Source of the DNA: Collimonas fungivorans | GTDB lineage: Bacteria > Pseudomonadota > Gammaproteobacteria > Burkholderiales > Burkholderiaceae_D | Assembly (NCBI RefSeq): GCF_001584145.1 | Contig: NZ_CP013232.1 | Span: 3,658,001-3,722,000 of the forward strand | Reading direction: 5' to 3' | Length of the DNA: 64,000 nucleotides | In this document: positions 43,421 to 52,096 of the stretch, one piece after another | Layout: every line of letters starts with the position of its first letter | Numbering within the stretch: the first letter of the stretch is position 1 | Notes under the pieces: model-generated | Database searches by the model: none | What the model saw: only the letters and a program-made list of their open reading frames with translations | What the model was told of the DNA's origin: nothing | Position numbers and translations under genes: made by a program

Positions 43421-44812
43421 TCATCGCGATAAAAACAGCTGGGGGAACGCGATCCTGCGCGCCGGCTTGTGCCACACGATGGTGCCCAGCACCGGTGCAT
43501 CCAGCACGTTGAGCAGGTCGTTGCCAGTTCTGATGCGCCGGTTCGCCATTTCCGCCAGCACCGCCAGCGCCAGCCCCAGCATGCTGCCGAACAGCAGCGA
43601 CAGCACCATGTTGAGCGGGATATTCGGGCTGGCGGGACGGGTCGGCACCATGGCCGGGCTCAGCACCGAGACATCGGACTGGTTCGACTGCCCTTCCAGT
43701 TCGGTCTGGCTCAAGCGCTGGGCGGCGGCGTCGTAGGCATGCTGTGCGCTCTCGACATCCTCGGCCAGCACCGACAGTTCGTCGCGGGCGCGGTTAAGCT
43801 GCAGCACCTTGGCGGTCTGCGCCGTCAGCGCGGCGCGGATTTCACCCTCGCGCTGGCGCTGGATGCGGGCATTGTTGGCGGCGCCGGCATTGGTGGCGCT
43901 GATGCTGCTGTTGAGTTGGGAGCGCAACTGGTCGACCTCGGCCTTGGCGGCCTGGTATTGCGGGTGATTGGGGGCCAGGTTCTGCGACAGCAAGGCAAAC
44001 TTCCCTTCCGCCGCCGCCAGCGACGCTTTCAGGTTCTGCACCAGTACGTTTGAAATCACGTCCGGCGAATCGCGGCCGCCGCTGCCCATCGCCTGGCTGC
44101 CGCGCGACGAGGCTTCTGCTCCCTGCCCTTGCGCCAGCACCAGCTGGCTCGATAAATCATTGAGGCGCGTGGTCTCGACGTCAAGGTGGCCATCGGCGCT
44201 GACCAAGCCATGCTCTTGCTGATAGCGCGACATTTTTTCTTCGGCCTGCTCCAGCTCGGCGCGCAAGGCCGTGGTCTGCTGCGTGAAATAGGTGGCCGCC
44301 TGCCGCAATGGTTCGACCTTGATCTGCAGGTTCATCTGCTGATACGCTGCCGCAATGCCGTTTGCCGCCTGCGCCGTGAATGCCGGGTCACTGCCTTTGG
44401 CAGTGATTTCTATCATGCTGCTTTCACGCGAAGGCGCCACATCCACCATCTTTTGCAAGGAATCGGCCAGCCATTCGCGGATCGAACCCTTGCCGTTCGC
44501 CACCTGCCGGAAGCGTTGCTGAGTGACCGGATTGTCGGCCAGACCCAGCATGTCGACCGCCTTCAGCGCCACGCCCCTGCTGCCGACGATATCGACCTGG
44601 GTAGCGACATAACCCGACACCAGTTGCGCCGGCAGCACCCGGCCCGACACCGGATCCGTACCCTTGTAGTTAAGCAGCAGCGTGGTCGAAGTCCGGTAGA
44701 TCCTGGGCAAGGCGAAACTGACTGCGGCGGTGGCCGCGACGGCAATCAGCAAAGTCAGCAGGATGACCTTGTAGCGTGCGCGCAGGATGCTTAGAAGCTG
44801 TGGGAAAGTCAT
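43421..44812 (-). CDS. epsF: EpsF-type chain length determinant (Wzz/GumC-like) protein
   Basis: The 463-residue protein starts at the ATG at 44812 behind GGAG. It has a first membrane helix (VILLTLLIAVAATAAVSFALP), the Wzz-type IYRTSTTLLLNYKGTDPVSG, long coiled-coil segments (for example TTALRAELEQAEEKMSRYQQEHGLV) and a second membrane helix (MVLSLLFGSMLGLALAVLAEM). It should span the periplasm and work with EpsG and the EpsE export pore. Confidence 0.92.
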   Translation of the reverse strand: MTFPQLLSILRARYKVILLTLLIAVAATAAVSFALPRIYRTSTTLLLNYKGTDPVSGRVLPAQLVSGYVATQVDIVGSRGVALKAVDMLGLADNPVTQQRFRQVANGKGSIREWLADSLQKMVDVAPSRESSMIEITAKGSDPAFTAQAANGIAAAYQQMNLQIKVEPLRQAATYFTQQTTALRAELEQAEEKMSRYQQEHGLVSADGHLDVETTRLNDLSSQLVLAQGQGAEASSRGSQAMGSGGRDSPDVISNVLVQNLKASLAAAEGKFALLSQNLAPNHPQYQAAKAEVDQLRSQLNSSISATNAGAANNARIQRQREGEIRAALTAQTAKVLQLNRARDELSVLAEDVESAQHAYDAAAQRLSQTELEGQSNQSDVSVLSPAMVPTRPASPNIPLNMVLSLLFGSMLGLALAVLAEMANRRIRTGNDLLNVLDAPVLGTIVWHKPARRIAFPQLFLSR

Positions 44813-44858
44813 GAAAGCTCCTCTCTGGTGGCAGCGTGGAAATGACAATGAATCAAGA

Positions 44859-45680
44859 TCAAAACAGGCTCTCTTTCACATACACGACATCGTCCGTCTG
44901 CAATATTTCGTCGCGCTTGGCGTCTATCATCACGGAATTGCCGTTGCTGTCGCGGCGCTTGATCCGCACTCCGCGCTCGGTGCCGCGCGGCGTCAGGCCG
45001 CCCCCTATCGACAAAGCCTGGGCGATGGTCATGTTGCGTTCCAGCCGGTAGCCGCCGGGATGCTGCACTTCGCCGTAGATATAGAACTTCGGTGCGCGGT
45101 CGACATAGATCATGTCGCCGTTGACCAGGTCCAGGTTCGATTTCATGTCGACGGCCTGAATCATCTCCTGCAGGTTGACCACCTGCTTGCTGCTCTTGCC
45201 GTTGCGGGTGCGGATCACCACAGCGGTATCTCCGCCTTCAGGCCCGACGCCGCCAGCCATTGCCAGCATGTCGGTCACGCTGCGCTTGCCGGCGATCGGG
45301 TAGCGGCCCGGATGCAGAACCTGGCCGAGTACCGATACCTGCTGGCTCTGCAGCTCGGTGACCGTGACGTTGACTTCCGCCTTGCGCAGGAAACCGCCGC
45401 CGGTCAGCATGTCGGAGATTTTTTTCTCGGCTTCCGCAGTCGACAATCCGCCGATGCTGACCGCGCCTATCAGCGGAAAGGTGATGTTGCCGGCATCGCT
45501 GACCTTGGTTTCCAGGCTCAGGTCGGGATTCCCGAACACAGCGATCTTCAGGCCGTCGCCGGCGCCGATCGGCGTATCGGCGGCGCTGGCGGAATTGCTG
45601 GAAAACGCCAGCAGCAACGTCAGCAACAGCGCCAGCAAGCACAGGTAAATTCGTCTCATCATGATGACCACCCCATTCAT
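44859..45680 (-). CDS. epsE: EpsE-type polysaccharide export protein (Wza family)
   Basis: The 273-residue protein has a signal peptide (IYLCLLALLLTLLLAFSSNSASA), the Poly_export domain (GAGDGLKIAVFGNPDLSLETKVSDAGNITFPLIG) and two SLBB-type segments (VSVLGQVLHPGRYPI and FYIYGEVQHPGGYRL). There is no lipobox cysteine. It probably forms or gates the outer membrane exit. AAGGA lies seven bases before the ATG at 45680. Confidence 0.93.
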   Translation of the reverse strand: MNGVVIMMRRIYLCLLALLLTLLLAFSSNSASAADTPIGAGDGLKIAVFGNPDLSLETKVSDAGNITFPLIGAVSIGGLSTAEAEKKISDMLTGGGFLRKAEVNVTVTELQSQQVSVLGQVLHPGRYPIAGKRSVTDMLAMAGGVGPEGGDTAVVIRTRNGKSSKQVVNLQEMIQAVDMKSNLDLVNGDMIYVDRAPKFYIYGEVQHPGGYRLERNMTIAQALSIGGGLTPRGTERGVRIKRRDSNGNSVMIDAKRDEILQTDDVVYVKESLF

Positions 45681-45714
45681 TTATTGTTCCTTCCGACGGG
45701 AAGCGCCAGGCTGC

Positions 45715-46704
45715 TCATTTGAGTCCCGCCACACCGGATACCTCGATGCTCCTGCGCACCACGGCCTGCTGCTTTCCCGGCGACGTTGCCGTGACCGGCA
45801 AGGCATTGCCATCGATATCGCCAGCCGGTTTCTCTCCGGGTTTCTCTATATATTCAAGCTTGGCGGCCGCGCGCAGGCGGGTGATTTCCGCAATCGCCGT
45901 TTCCTGCATTTTCTTGTTCACCAGGTAGCGTTCTATCTGTGGCTCGGCGGCGTCCGGCGCGACTGGGCTATCCCTGAGTTCGGTCAGGGCGCACAATAAA
46001 TCGCGCTGCCCGTCTTTCATGACAAACAGGCGGTTCCTGCCCAGCGCCTGCAACCTGCTGCCGACCTCTGGCGGCAATTCGGCGCTGCTGTAGGAATACT
46101 GCCTTTGCGCATGTGCGATCTTGCGCTGCCGGAGCCAGGCAGCTACCTGGTTCAGCGACTTCGAGGAGTCCATTACGGCTTTCAGCGCCGCGCTGAAATC
46201 CTGGTCGGCGATGATCAGCTGTTCAACCTCAAATACCTTGCGGCGCGCAAACATCTCCGGATGCGCATGAAAATAGCTTTCGATTTCTGCCTTGCCGGGC
46301 TGCTCCTGGTTTCCAGCCTTGGATTCGAGGTAAGCCTGGACGATGGCCTGGGTCTTGAAACGTTCGATAATCTGTATCAATGCCGGATCGCGGTCGATCT
46401 TGTTGCGCAAGGCTTCGTCCAGCAGCAGCTGGCGGTCGATCAGCGCCTCCATGGCCTGTTCGCGCATGGTCTGCCGCGGCGCGCTGCCATTCTGCTGCAG
46501 CCGCTTTGCATACTGCAGTTCGGCCTCCAGCTGCGGCGCGCTGATCTCTTCGCCGTTGATCCTGGCTACTACCTGGCCGGTTTTCTTTTTCTGGTCGTCG
46601 CAGGCCGATAAATTCATGACTGTAAGCAGCATCAAGATGCCTATTCCTTTCACGCCTAGCATGTTGTCGATAAGAGACCTGCGGCCGATACGTTCAGAGC
46701 ACAT
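45715..46704 (-). CDS. epsD: EpsD-type lipoprotein peptidyl-prolyl cis-trans isomerase
   Basis: The 329-residue protein starts at the ATG at 46704 behind GGAGGAG; the frame is open further upstream with no export signal. It has a lipoprotein signal (IGILMLLTVMNLSAC) and SurA/PrsA-like features: VVARINGEEISAPQLEAEL, MEALIDRQLLLDEA and PEMFARRKVFEVEQLII, the parvulin-type region. EpsD-family foldases are usual in this type of locus and probably assist the outer membrane export parts. Confidence 0.88.
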   Translation of the reverse strand: MCSERIGRRSLIDNMLGVKGIGILMLLTVMNLSACDDQKKKTGQVVARINGEEISAPQLEAELQYAKRLQQNGSAPRQTMREQAMEALIDRQLLLDEALRNKIDRDPALIQIIERFKTQAIVQAYLESKAGNQEQPGKAEIESYFHAHPEMFARRKVFEVEQLIIADQDFSAALKAVMDSSKSLNQVAAWLRQRKIAHAQRQYSYSSAELPPEVGSRLQALGRNRLFVMKDGQRDLLCALTELRDSPVAPDAAEPQIERYLVNKKMQETAIAEITRLRAAAKLEYIEKPGEKPAGDIDGNALPVTATSPGKQQAVVRRSIEVSGVAGLK

Positions 46705-46792
46705 CAAGATCCGACTCCTCCGATTCCTGTTATCAAGACAATTCCCATCGGCGCCATTGCGGCTGGCGCGCCGATATGGCCGCCGTATGCGA

Positions 46793-47311
46793 TCAGGCCG
46801 CATGTTGTGCGGCCAGCCGCGACGCCGAACCGAAACCGATGGAGGCGCGCATCGGGCGACGCCGAATCTGGTACAGCAGCAAGCTGAGCGCGATCAGGAG
46901 CATCGCCCAGCGCGCGGGTTTTTGCGGCGGTTTGGCCCTGAAATCCTTCAGGAAATAAAACAGCAGGTCGTCCGGCGCGTTCATGCCGACCGCGATTTTC
47001 CTGGGAGCCTGGAGCAGCCTGGGTCCGGTCGAAAATGCCGCGGGAACAATACCGGCTGCAGACCAGGCGCGGCTGGTCCGCGCGGCAAAGATGTCCGGTG
47101 ATGCCGCGGCGTCGGGCTGCGCCGCCTCCATCTCTGCGATTGCCGAAGCGGAAGCAGAAGCAGCAGCTTCGCTTGCGGGGTGATAGCCATACACCGCCGA
47201 CGCGCTCGCAGGTTCCGACTTTCCGTCCAGCTGGAAAACCGGCGTCGCCGCCAGGTTCGGGCTGCAATGGGCAGCCAGCAGCAAACTCATCGAAAGTACA
47301 ATTCCTCGCAT
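46793..47311 (-). CDS. Small exported or membrane protein of the exopolysaccharide locus
   Basis: The 172-residue protein starts at the ATG at 47311 behind GGAGAG. It has a signal peptide (GIVLSMSLLLAAHCSPNLAA), an Ala/Ser-rich middle (SEAAASASASAIAEMEAA) and a C-terminal hydrophobic stretch followed by basic residues (WAMLLIALSLLLYQIRRRP). The tail looks like a sorting-type anchor, but no PEP motif precedes it. I do not recognise the family. It lies between epsD and the priming transferase gene. Confidence 0.6.
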   Translation of the reverse strand: MRGIVLSMSLLLAAHCSPNLAATPVFQLDGKSEPASASAVYGYHPASEAAASASASAIAEMEAAQPDAAASPDIFAARTSRAWSAAGIVPAAFSTGPRLLQAPRKIAVGMNAPDDLLFYFLKDFRAKPPQKPARWAMLLIALSLLLYQIRRRPMRASIGFGSASRLAAQHAA

Positions 47312-47410
47312 GATTCTCTCCAGGTAAAATCCATCACATTTCCTGAACTGCCTGACACACAAAACAAAAAACAGTCTCCGCCATCGCGCAGTTCCGCCTC
47401 GCGGTTACTC

Positions 47411-48793
47411 CTAATAAGCGTTATCTTTCTTCAGCACCTCTTTAACGGTGCGCACGATGATCCACAGGTCCAGCGCCAGCGACCAGTTGCGCAAATATTC
47501 CAGGTCGAACTCGATCCGCGAGCGCATTTTGTCCAAGGTATCGGTCTCTCCACGGTAGCCGTTCACCTGCGCCCAGCCGGTGATGCCAGGCTTCACCTTG
47601 TGCCGCAACATGTAACCTTTGATCAGCTTGCGATACATCTCGTTGTGGGCCACTGCGTGAGGACGCGGTCCGACAATGCTCATGCGGCCTTGCAGCACAT
47701 TGAAGAACTGCGGCAATTCATCCAGCGAAGTGCGCCGCAGGAAACCGCCAAAGCGCGTCACGCGGACATCGTTCTTCTTTGCCTGGTCAACCACCGCGCC
47801 ATCTTCGGCGACCGTCATCGAACGGAATTTGTAGACGATGATTTCTTCTCCGTTCAAGCCGTAGCGGCGCTGCGCAAAAATGATGCGTCCGGGCGAAGAA
47901 AGCTTTACGCCGATCGCGATGGCCAGCATGACCGGCAACAGCATGATCTGGATCAGCAGCGCCAGGATGATGTCGCTGCCGCGTTTGAGGACGCCGCGCA
48001 AGCCGATAAAAGGCGTCTCGCAAATGCCGATCACCGGAATCCCTGAGATGTGGTCGAGCCGCGCCTGTATCAGGCCGAAGGTATAGATATCGGGCACGAA
48101 ATAGACGGATGCAGTGGTGTCGCGCAATTCCTCCATCAGCGCAAGCACCCGCGGCTGCGCCGACATCGGCAGGCAGATGAAGATGGTGCGTATCTTGTGG
48201 GCGCGCACATAGGGACCGACGTCCGCGATTGCACCAAGATGCTGGCAATTTCGCCCTGCCGGACGGGCATCCTGGTCGCCGTCGTCGAAAAAACCGCGCA
48301 TGTCGATACCGGCATTACTGCCGGAAGACAGGGACTTGAGGACGTCGTCGATCGGATCATTGGAACCGACGATGATTGCCGAGCGCAGTCTCAGCTCGCG
48401 GCCGAAATGGAAGGCCAGCATATACGCCGTGAGGCGGCTCGCCAGCAGTGCGAAAGGCGCCAGCGCAAACCAGGCCAGGATGACGCGATCCGAAAACTCG
48501 TAGCGCAGCCCGGTCCCTTGCCCTATCAGGATAAGGATGATGACGGTGATTGCCCAGCCCATGAAAATGTCGCCGGCATAAGCCAGCTGCTTGCCGATAT
48601 GCAGGGTACGGTAAAGATCGATCTGTTCGTAGACATAGGAGGAAATGAAGAAGGCGATAATCATCAGCACCAGGTAGTCGCCGGTGAATATTTCATCCTG
48701 AGTCAGGACGATCAGGTACAGGGAACCGAGGATAATGAGCGGGTCAAGCAGGCGCTTGAAAAATGAAACCAGCGGAATGTCGTTCTCAGTCAT
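47411..48793 (-). CDS. Undecaprenyl-phosphate glucose phosphotransferase (WcaJ/GumD/EpsB type)
   Basis: The 460-residue protein has about four N-terminal membrane helices, a CoA-binding-like middle domain (RSAIIVGSNDPIDDVLKSL), a fifth helix and the C-terminal bacterial sugar transferase domain: KRGSDIILALLIQIMLLPVM, FAQRRYGLNGEEIIVYKFRSM and LDELPQFFNVLQGRMSIVGPRP. It starts repeat unit synthesis by placing a sugar phosphate, usually glucose, on undecaprenyl phosphate. A TAGGAG site precedes the ATG. Confidence 0.94.
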   Translation of the reverse strand: MTENDIPLVSFFKRLLDPLIILGSLYLIVLTQDEIFTGDYLVLMIIAFFISSYVYEQIDLYRTLHIGKQLAYAGDIFMGWAITVIILILIGQGTGLRYEFSDRVILAWFALAPFALLASRLTAYMLAFHFGRELRLRSAIIVGSNDPIDDVLKSLSSGSNAGIDMRGFFDDGDQDARPAGRNCQHLGAIADVGPYVRAHKIRTIFICLPMSAQPRVLALMEELRDTTASVYFVPDIYTFGLIQARLDHISGIPVIGICETPFIGLRGVLKRGSDIILALLIQIMLLPVMLAIAIGVKLSSPGRIIFAQRRYGLNGEEIIVYKFRSMTVAEDGAVVDQAKKNDVRVTRFGGFLRRTSLDELPQFFNVLQGRMSIVGPRPHAVAHNEMYRKLIKGYMLRHKVKPGITGWAQVNGYRGETDTLDKMRSRIEFDLEYLRNWSLALDLWIIVRTVKEVLKKDNAY

Positions 48794-48802
48794 TTCCCAC
48801 TC

Positions 48803-50107
48803 CTAGAATGCATAGCGCGTGTTGAGCGTCACGCCGTTGCTGACAAAACCACCAGGCCCGCTTTTCAGGGTCTGCGTGCTGCGGATGCCGGAAAGCTGGA
48901 CGCGCCAGCGCTGCGTCGGGTTGTACACCACGCTCAGTGCGGTATCGCGCAATACGTCGTTTTGGTTGATATTGCCCAGGTTGCCGGTTCCGGACGATGG
49001 GCCGAAATCCCGTTTCTGATATTTGACCTGCGCCACCAGCTGGATTTTTTCCGAATACTGCCAGGCCGAGGCGAGACTGGCGCCGCGATTCAGGGAATAG
49101 ACCGTGGACAGGTCATCCACCGCGCCTATCTCGCGCCAGCCGGACACGGTAACGCCGATTTTCCCGGTCGGCGACCAGTCCGCGGAGAGGCGGGAATTGA
49201 TGCCGCTGAAATTCCTGACCGACGCCGCATCCTGTTTCCGGCTGACCCAGCCGCCCAGGAAGTGCAGCTGCGTTTTACCGCTGAGCAGCCAGTCGATCTT
49301 GGCTTTGACTTCATCCTGGTTATAGCCGTTAAACACCAGCAAGCCGTTGTCCAGTTCCGGAGTCGGGAAATCGGCATGCGTATGGCGCAGCTGCAGGCCG
49401 ATGGTGCTGCCGCTGGCAGCGAGATAATCCAGTCCCAGCTCGGTCTGGTTGCGGTCGTTGTCGAGCGGCTGCTGCGATGCCAGGTCGTATTTCAGTTTTG
49501 TGTAGGTCAGTCCGCCGCGCACGCGCCAGCTTGGATGGAACAGCCAGGAACCGTCGGCATAGGCGTTTTCCTCGGTCCGTATATTGCGCTCCAGCAGATG
49601 GAAATCAATGAAAGGCGTCAGCCCCCGCGAATAACTGGCGCCGATGTTTCCTTCGAAATGGTCGCCCGCATGCCAGTTCCAGTTCGCCGCCAGGTTCTTG
49701 TCGTAATGATCGAGTTCCCCGAAACGGTCGTAGTCCACCTTGGTCACATTCAGGTTCGCCGTCAGGTGCTGCCGGCTGAGTGTCTTGTCGATAGCCAGGC
49801 CGAACAGGTAGCGCTGCGTGGTGTCGGACAGGTCGCTGCCTATCCCCAGCGCTTGCGCGGCCGCGGAATTCTGCAGCCTCAGCAGGTTGCTGTCGTAGCC
49901 GACGCTGTAGCCGGCATAGGGAGTAATCGCATCCGCCGGCGGCTGCACGATGTCGGCGGGCGGCATGATGTCGGTCGGCACCAGGTCGGTGGCGCCAGCT
50001 TGCGTGGCGACACAAGAGCATATCGGCAGCAGGATAAACATCTTCCACCGCGCGATCTTCCATGGCGCTCGGTAAAACTGGGCGCTGGATTTTAAACACC
50101 TGTTCAT
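48803..50107 (-). CDS. epsL: EpsL-type outer membrane beta-barrel protein
   Basis: The 434-residue protein starts at the ATG at 50107 behind AGAGGTG; a GTG/ATG further upstream at 50155 is possible. A signal peptide is present (WKMFILLPICSCVATQAGA). The mature part is rich in alternating strands with aromatic ends, for example ITPYAGYSVGYDSNLLRL, and ends in TLNTRYAF with a terminal Phe, as outer membrane barrels do. Similar proteins named EpsL open exopolysaccharide operons in betaproteobacteria. Its exact role is not established. It is the first gene of this locus. Confidence 0.88.
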   Translation of the reverse strand: MNRCLKSSAQFYRAPWKIARWKMFILLPICSCVATQAGATDLVPTDIMPPADIVQPPADAITPYAGYSVGYDSNLLRLQNSAAAQALGIGSDLSDTTQRYLFGLAIDKTLSRQHLTANLNVTKVDYDRFGELDHYDKNLAANWNWHAGDHFEGNIGASYSRGLTPFIDFHLLERNIRTEENAYADGSWLFHPSWRVRGGLTYTKLKYDLASQQPLDNDRNQTELGLDYLAASGSTIGLQLRHTHADFPTPELDNGLLVFNGYNQDEVKAKIDWLLSGKTQLHFLGGWVSRKQDAASVRNFSGINSRLSADWSPTGKIGVTVSGWREIGAVDDLSTVYSLNRGASLASAWQYSEKIQLVAQVKYQKRDFGPSSGTGNLGNINQNDVLRDTALSVVYNPTQRWRVQLSGIRSTQTLKSGPGGFVSNGVTLNTRYAF

Positions 50108-51195
50108 TACACACCTCTCTGACGCAGCAGCAGCGTCGACAATGCATCGAACCAAACCGGATATTTGTATTTTTTTGCCGAGAGGGGAATGACACAGTGG
50201 AAATTCCCGCCTATGGATCGATTCGCTTTTTGGAGAACCAGCCAGCGATCAAATATTGAGTCTTTCGGAAGAGCCGGGTCTTGCGCCCTCATCGCGGACG
50301 GATTGCCGTCCCTGCGATCAGTTACAGAAAACTAAAACTGCGCAGCAGGCAACAATGCCTGCCTGTTATTCAAGCTGCCAGAGACAGCTGCGGCGCCGAA
50401 TGGAATATGAGCGGGTGGAAAGAAAAACAGGAAACGCCAGGCGTCGGCGCGATGCCCGGCATGCGGATACCGGTTTGCAAGGAGCGGTTTTTATCCTGTG
50501 CATCTGTGGCAAAGGACGCTCCAAAGTAATCTGGATTCTCACAGAGAGATTGAGCGGTTTTCAGCATGACATTTCCCTTAACAAGATGTTCAGTGAGCCC
50601 ACTGCGGCTCATACTGCAATCTGAATAAAGTTGAAACTGTTGGTCGGTTTCTGGCAATTCGAGAACGTCAGAATTCGGTCGGCATTTCTGGAAAAATCGC
50701 ACTGCGAACGCATGTTGCAGGACAACATAATGACACCAGCATGAGAAACTTAGTTCGGAATTGAAACGATTTGTTACATGTTTCCGTTAGTCAGTTCTCA
50801 CGTTGACAACTACTTCGTTGACTGTTTGAAAATACAGACAAACACTAAATTTCCAATTCAACAAATTTCTCTTAATATCCCTTGTAAGTCAATAAACATA
50901 AGGCTTTCACAAGAAAATAAATTAATTTACGAAAATTTCTCAATGCTCCGATTGCAGTGATTCTGAAAAAAATCCGGACACCTCATCACATGCTTCGAGG
51001 ATTTTCGACAGTCATCCGCCGATGCTAGTTTCATTCAAAAACATCTCATTGTGCGAAGCACAAAATTTATCGTAAAAAACCTCTTTACATCAACGACGGC
51101 TGCGGATTAAATCAGATCACTTCCAGAAATTTTATAAATCGTATGTCCATTAAAACGAAATTCTTTTTCCGAAATATCGCGAAAGGAAAATTAAA
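50108..51195. other. AT-richer, apparently non-coding region upstream of the exopolysaccharide locus
   Basis: About 1.1 kb separates epsL (minus) from the PAP2 gene (plus). From about 50740 to 51190 the base composition is clearly AT-richer than the rest of the window. A minus-strand frame (50370-50567, start behind AAGGGA, 65 codons) is open but unrecognised. I see no sigma-54 element, riboswitch or long repeat. The region must contain the promoters for both sides. Confidence 0.5.
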
Positions 51196-51909
51196 ATGTG
51201 GAACAACTATATGGATCTCGCGGTAATGCATTGGCTATCCCAATTCACCGCAATGTCAGCCCCCTTCAACCAGATCGTTCACTACATTTCCGGCTCGAAC
51301 CTGTTCAAGGGCCTGCCTGTCATCGGCATACTCTGGTATTTCTGGTTCAGGGATGCCGATCCGAAATCGGACAGCAGGCGCATCATCGTCGCCACCATGA
51401 TCGGCTGCGTGCTTGCAGTATTGATCGCCAGGACCGCGAACAATCTCGGCCCATACCAGCCGCGTCCTTTCGCCAACACGGCGCTTGCCTACCATGAACA
51501 CATCGGCCTGTCGGTGCCTGAGAGCCAGGCCTTGTATATATGGAGTTCTTTTCCCAGCGACCACGCAGCCTTGTTCTTCAGCCTGGCGACGGGAGTTTTC
51601 CTGATTTCAAGGAAAGCTGGTTCCTTGCTCTATCTGTATGTGCTGGTTTTCATCGCGCTGCCCAGGGTGTACCTCGGCTTGCACTATCCCAGCGATATTG
51701 CGGCAGGAGCGATCCTGGGAATAGCGTGTGTCGTTTTGTCGACGCGCAGCGGGGTGAGCAAGTTATACGGCGCGCGCAGTGCAACGCTGCTGGAGCGATA
51801 TCCCGCAGCCTGCCAGACAGCGCTGTTCATCGTCAGCACTGAAATAGGCATGATGTTCGGAGACGTGCGGCTGCTTCTGGAAGGGATAGTGAAATACTTT
51901 CCCAGGTAG
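51196..51909 (+). CDS. PAP2-family membrane phosphatase
   Basis: The 237-residue protein has about six hydrophobic segments and the PAP2 motifs: GPYQPRPF (motif 1 end), SFPSDHA (motif 2, His123) and RVYLGLHYPSD (motif 3, Arg157, His163, Asp167). Members dephosphorylate undecaprenyl pyrophosphate or lipid phosphates. An AAAGGAAA site precedes the ATG. It is divergent from the exopolysaccharide locus, so recycling of its undecaprenyl carrier is a plausible role. Confidence 0.88.
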   Translation: MWNNYMDLAVMHWLSQFTAMSAPFNQIVHYISGSNLFKGLPVIGILWYFWFRDADPKSDSRRIIVATMIGCVLAVLIARTANNLGPYQPRPFANTALAYHEHIGLSVPESQALYIWSSFPSDHAALFFSLATGVFLISRKAGSLLYLYVLVFIALPRVYLGLHYPSDIAAGAILGIACVVLSTRSGVSKLYGARSATLLERYPAACQTALFIVSTEIGMMFGDVRLLLEGIVKYFPR

Positions 51910-52041
51910 GACGCCATCTGTCTTGCCAATATTTCTTGCGGCGTTGAACAAGCTGGTTTCCGCTCCTGCGCAAAAAACCAACTGACTTGAGCAATTTTTG
52001 TGGCCGGAGAAGTCATCAGGCTGTTCATTTCCCAACTTGAT

Positions 52042-52084
52042 AAAGTTGCGTTACGCAAGTATATTGGTTGCATTGCGCAACTTT
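52042..52084. promoter_or_regulatory. Paired candidate operators upstream of the MarR-GNAT gene
   Basis: TTGCGTTACGCAA (52046-52058) and TTGCATTGCGCAA (52068-52080) are two palindromes 22 bp apart, centre to centre, about two helical turns. The outer arms AAAGTTGCG (52042-52050) and CGCAACTTT (52076-52084) are a perfect inverted repeat. They end 13 bp before the ATG of the regulator, which is consistent with autorepression. Confidence 0.65.
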
Positions 52085-52096
52085 ATTGAGGGTGCC

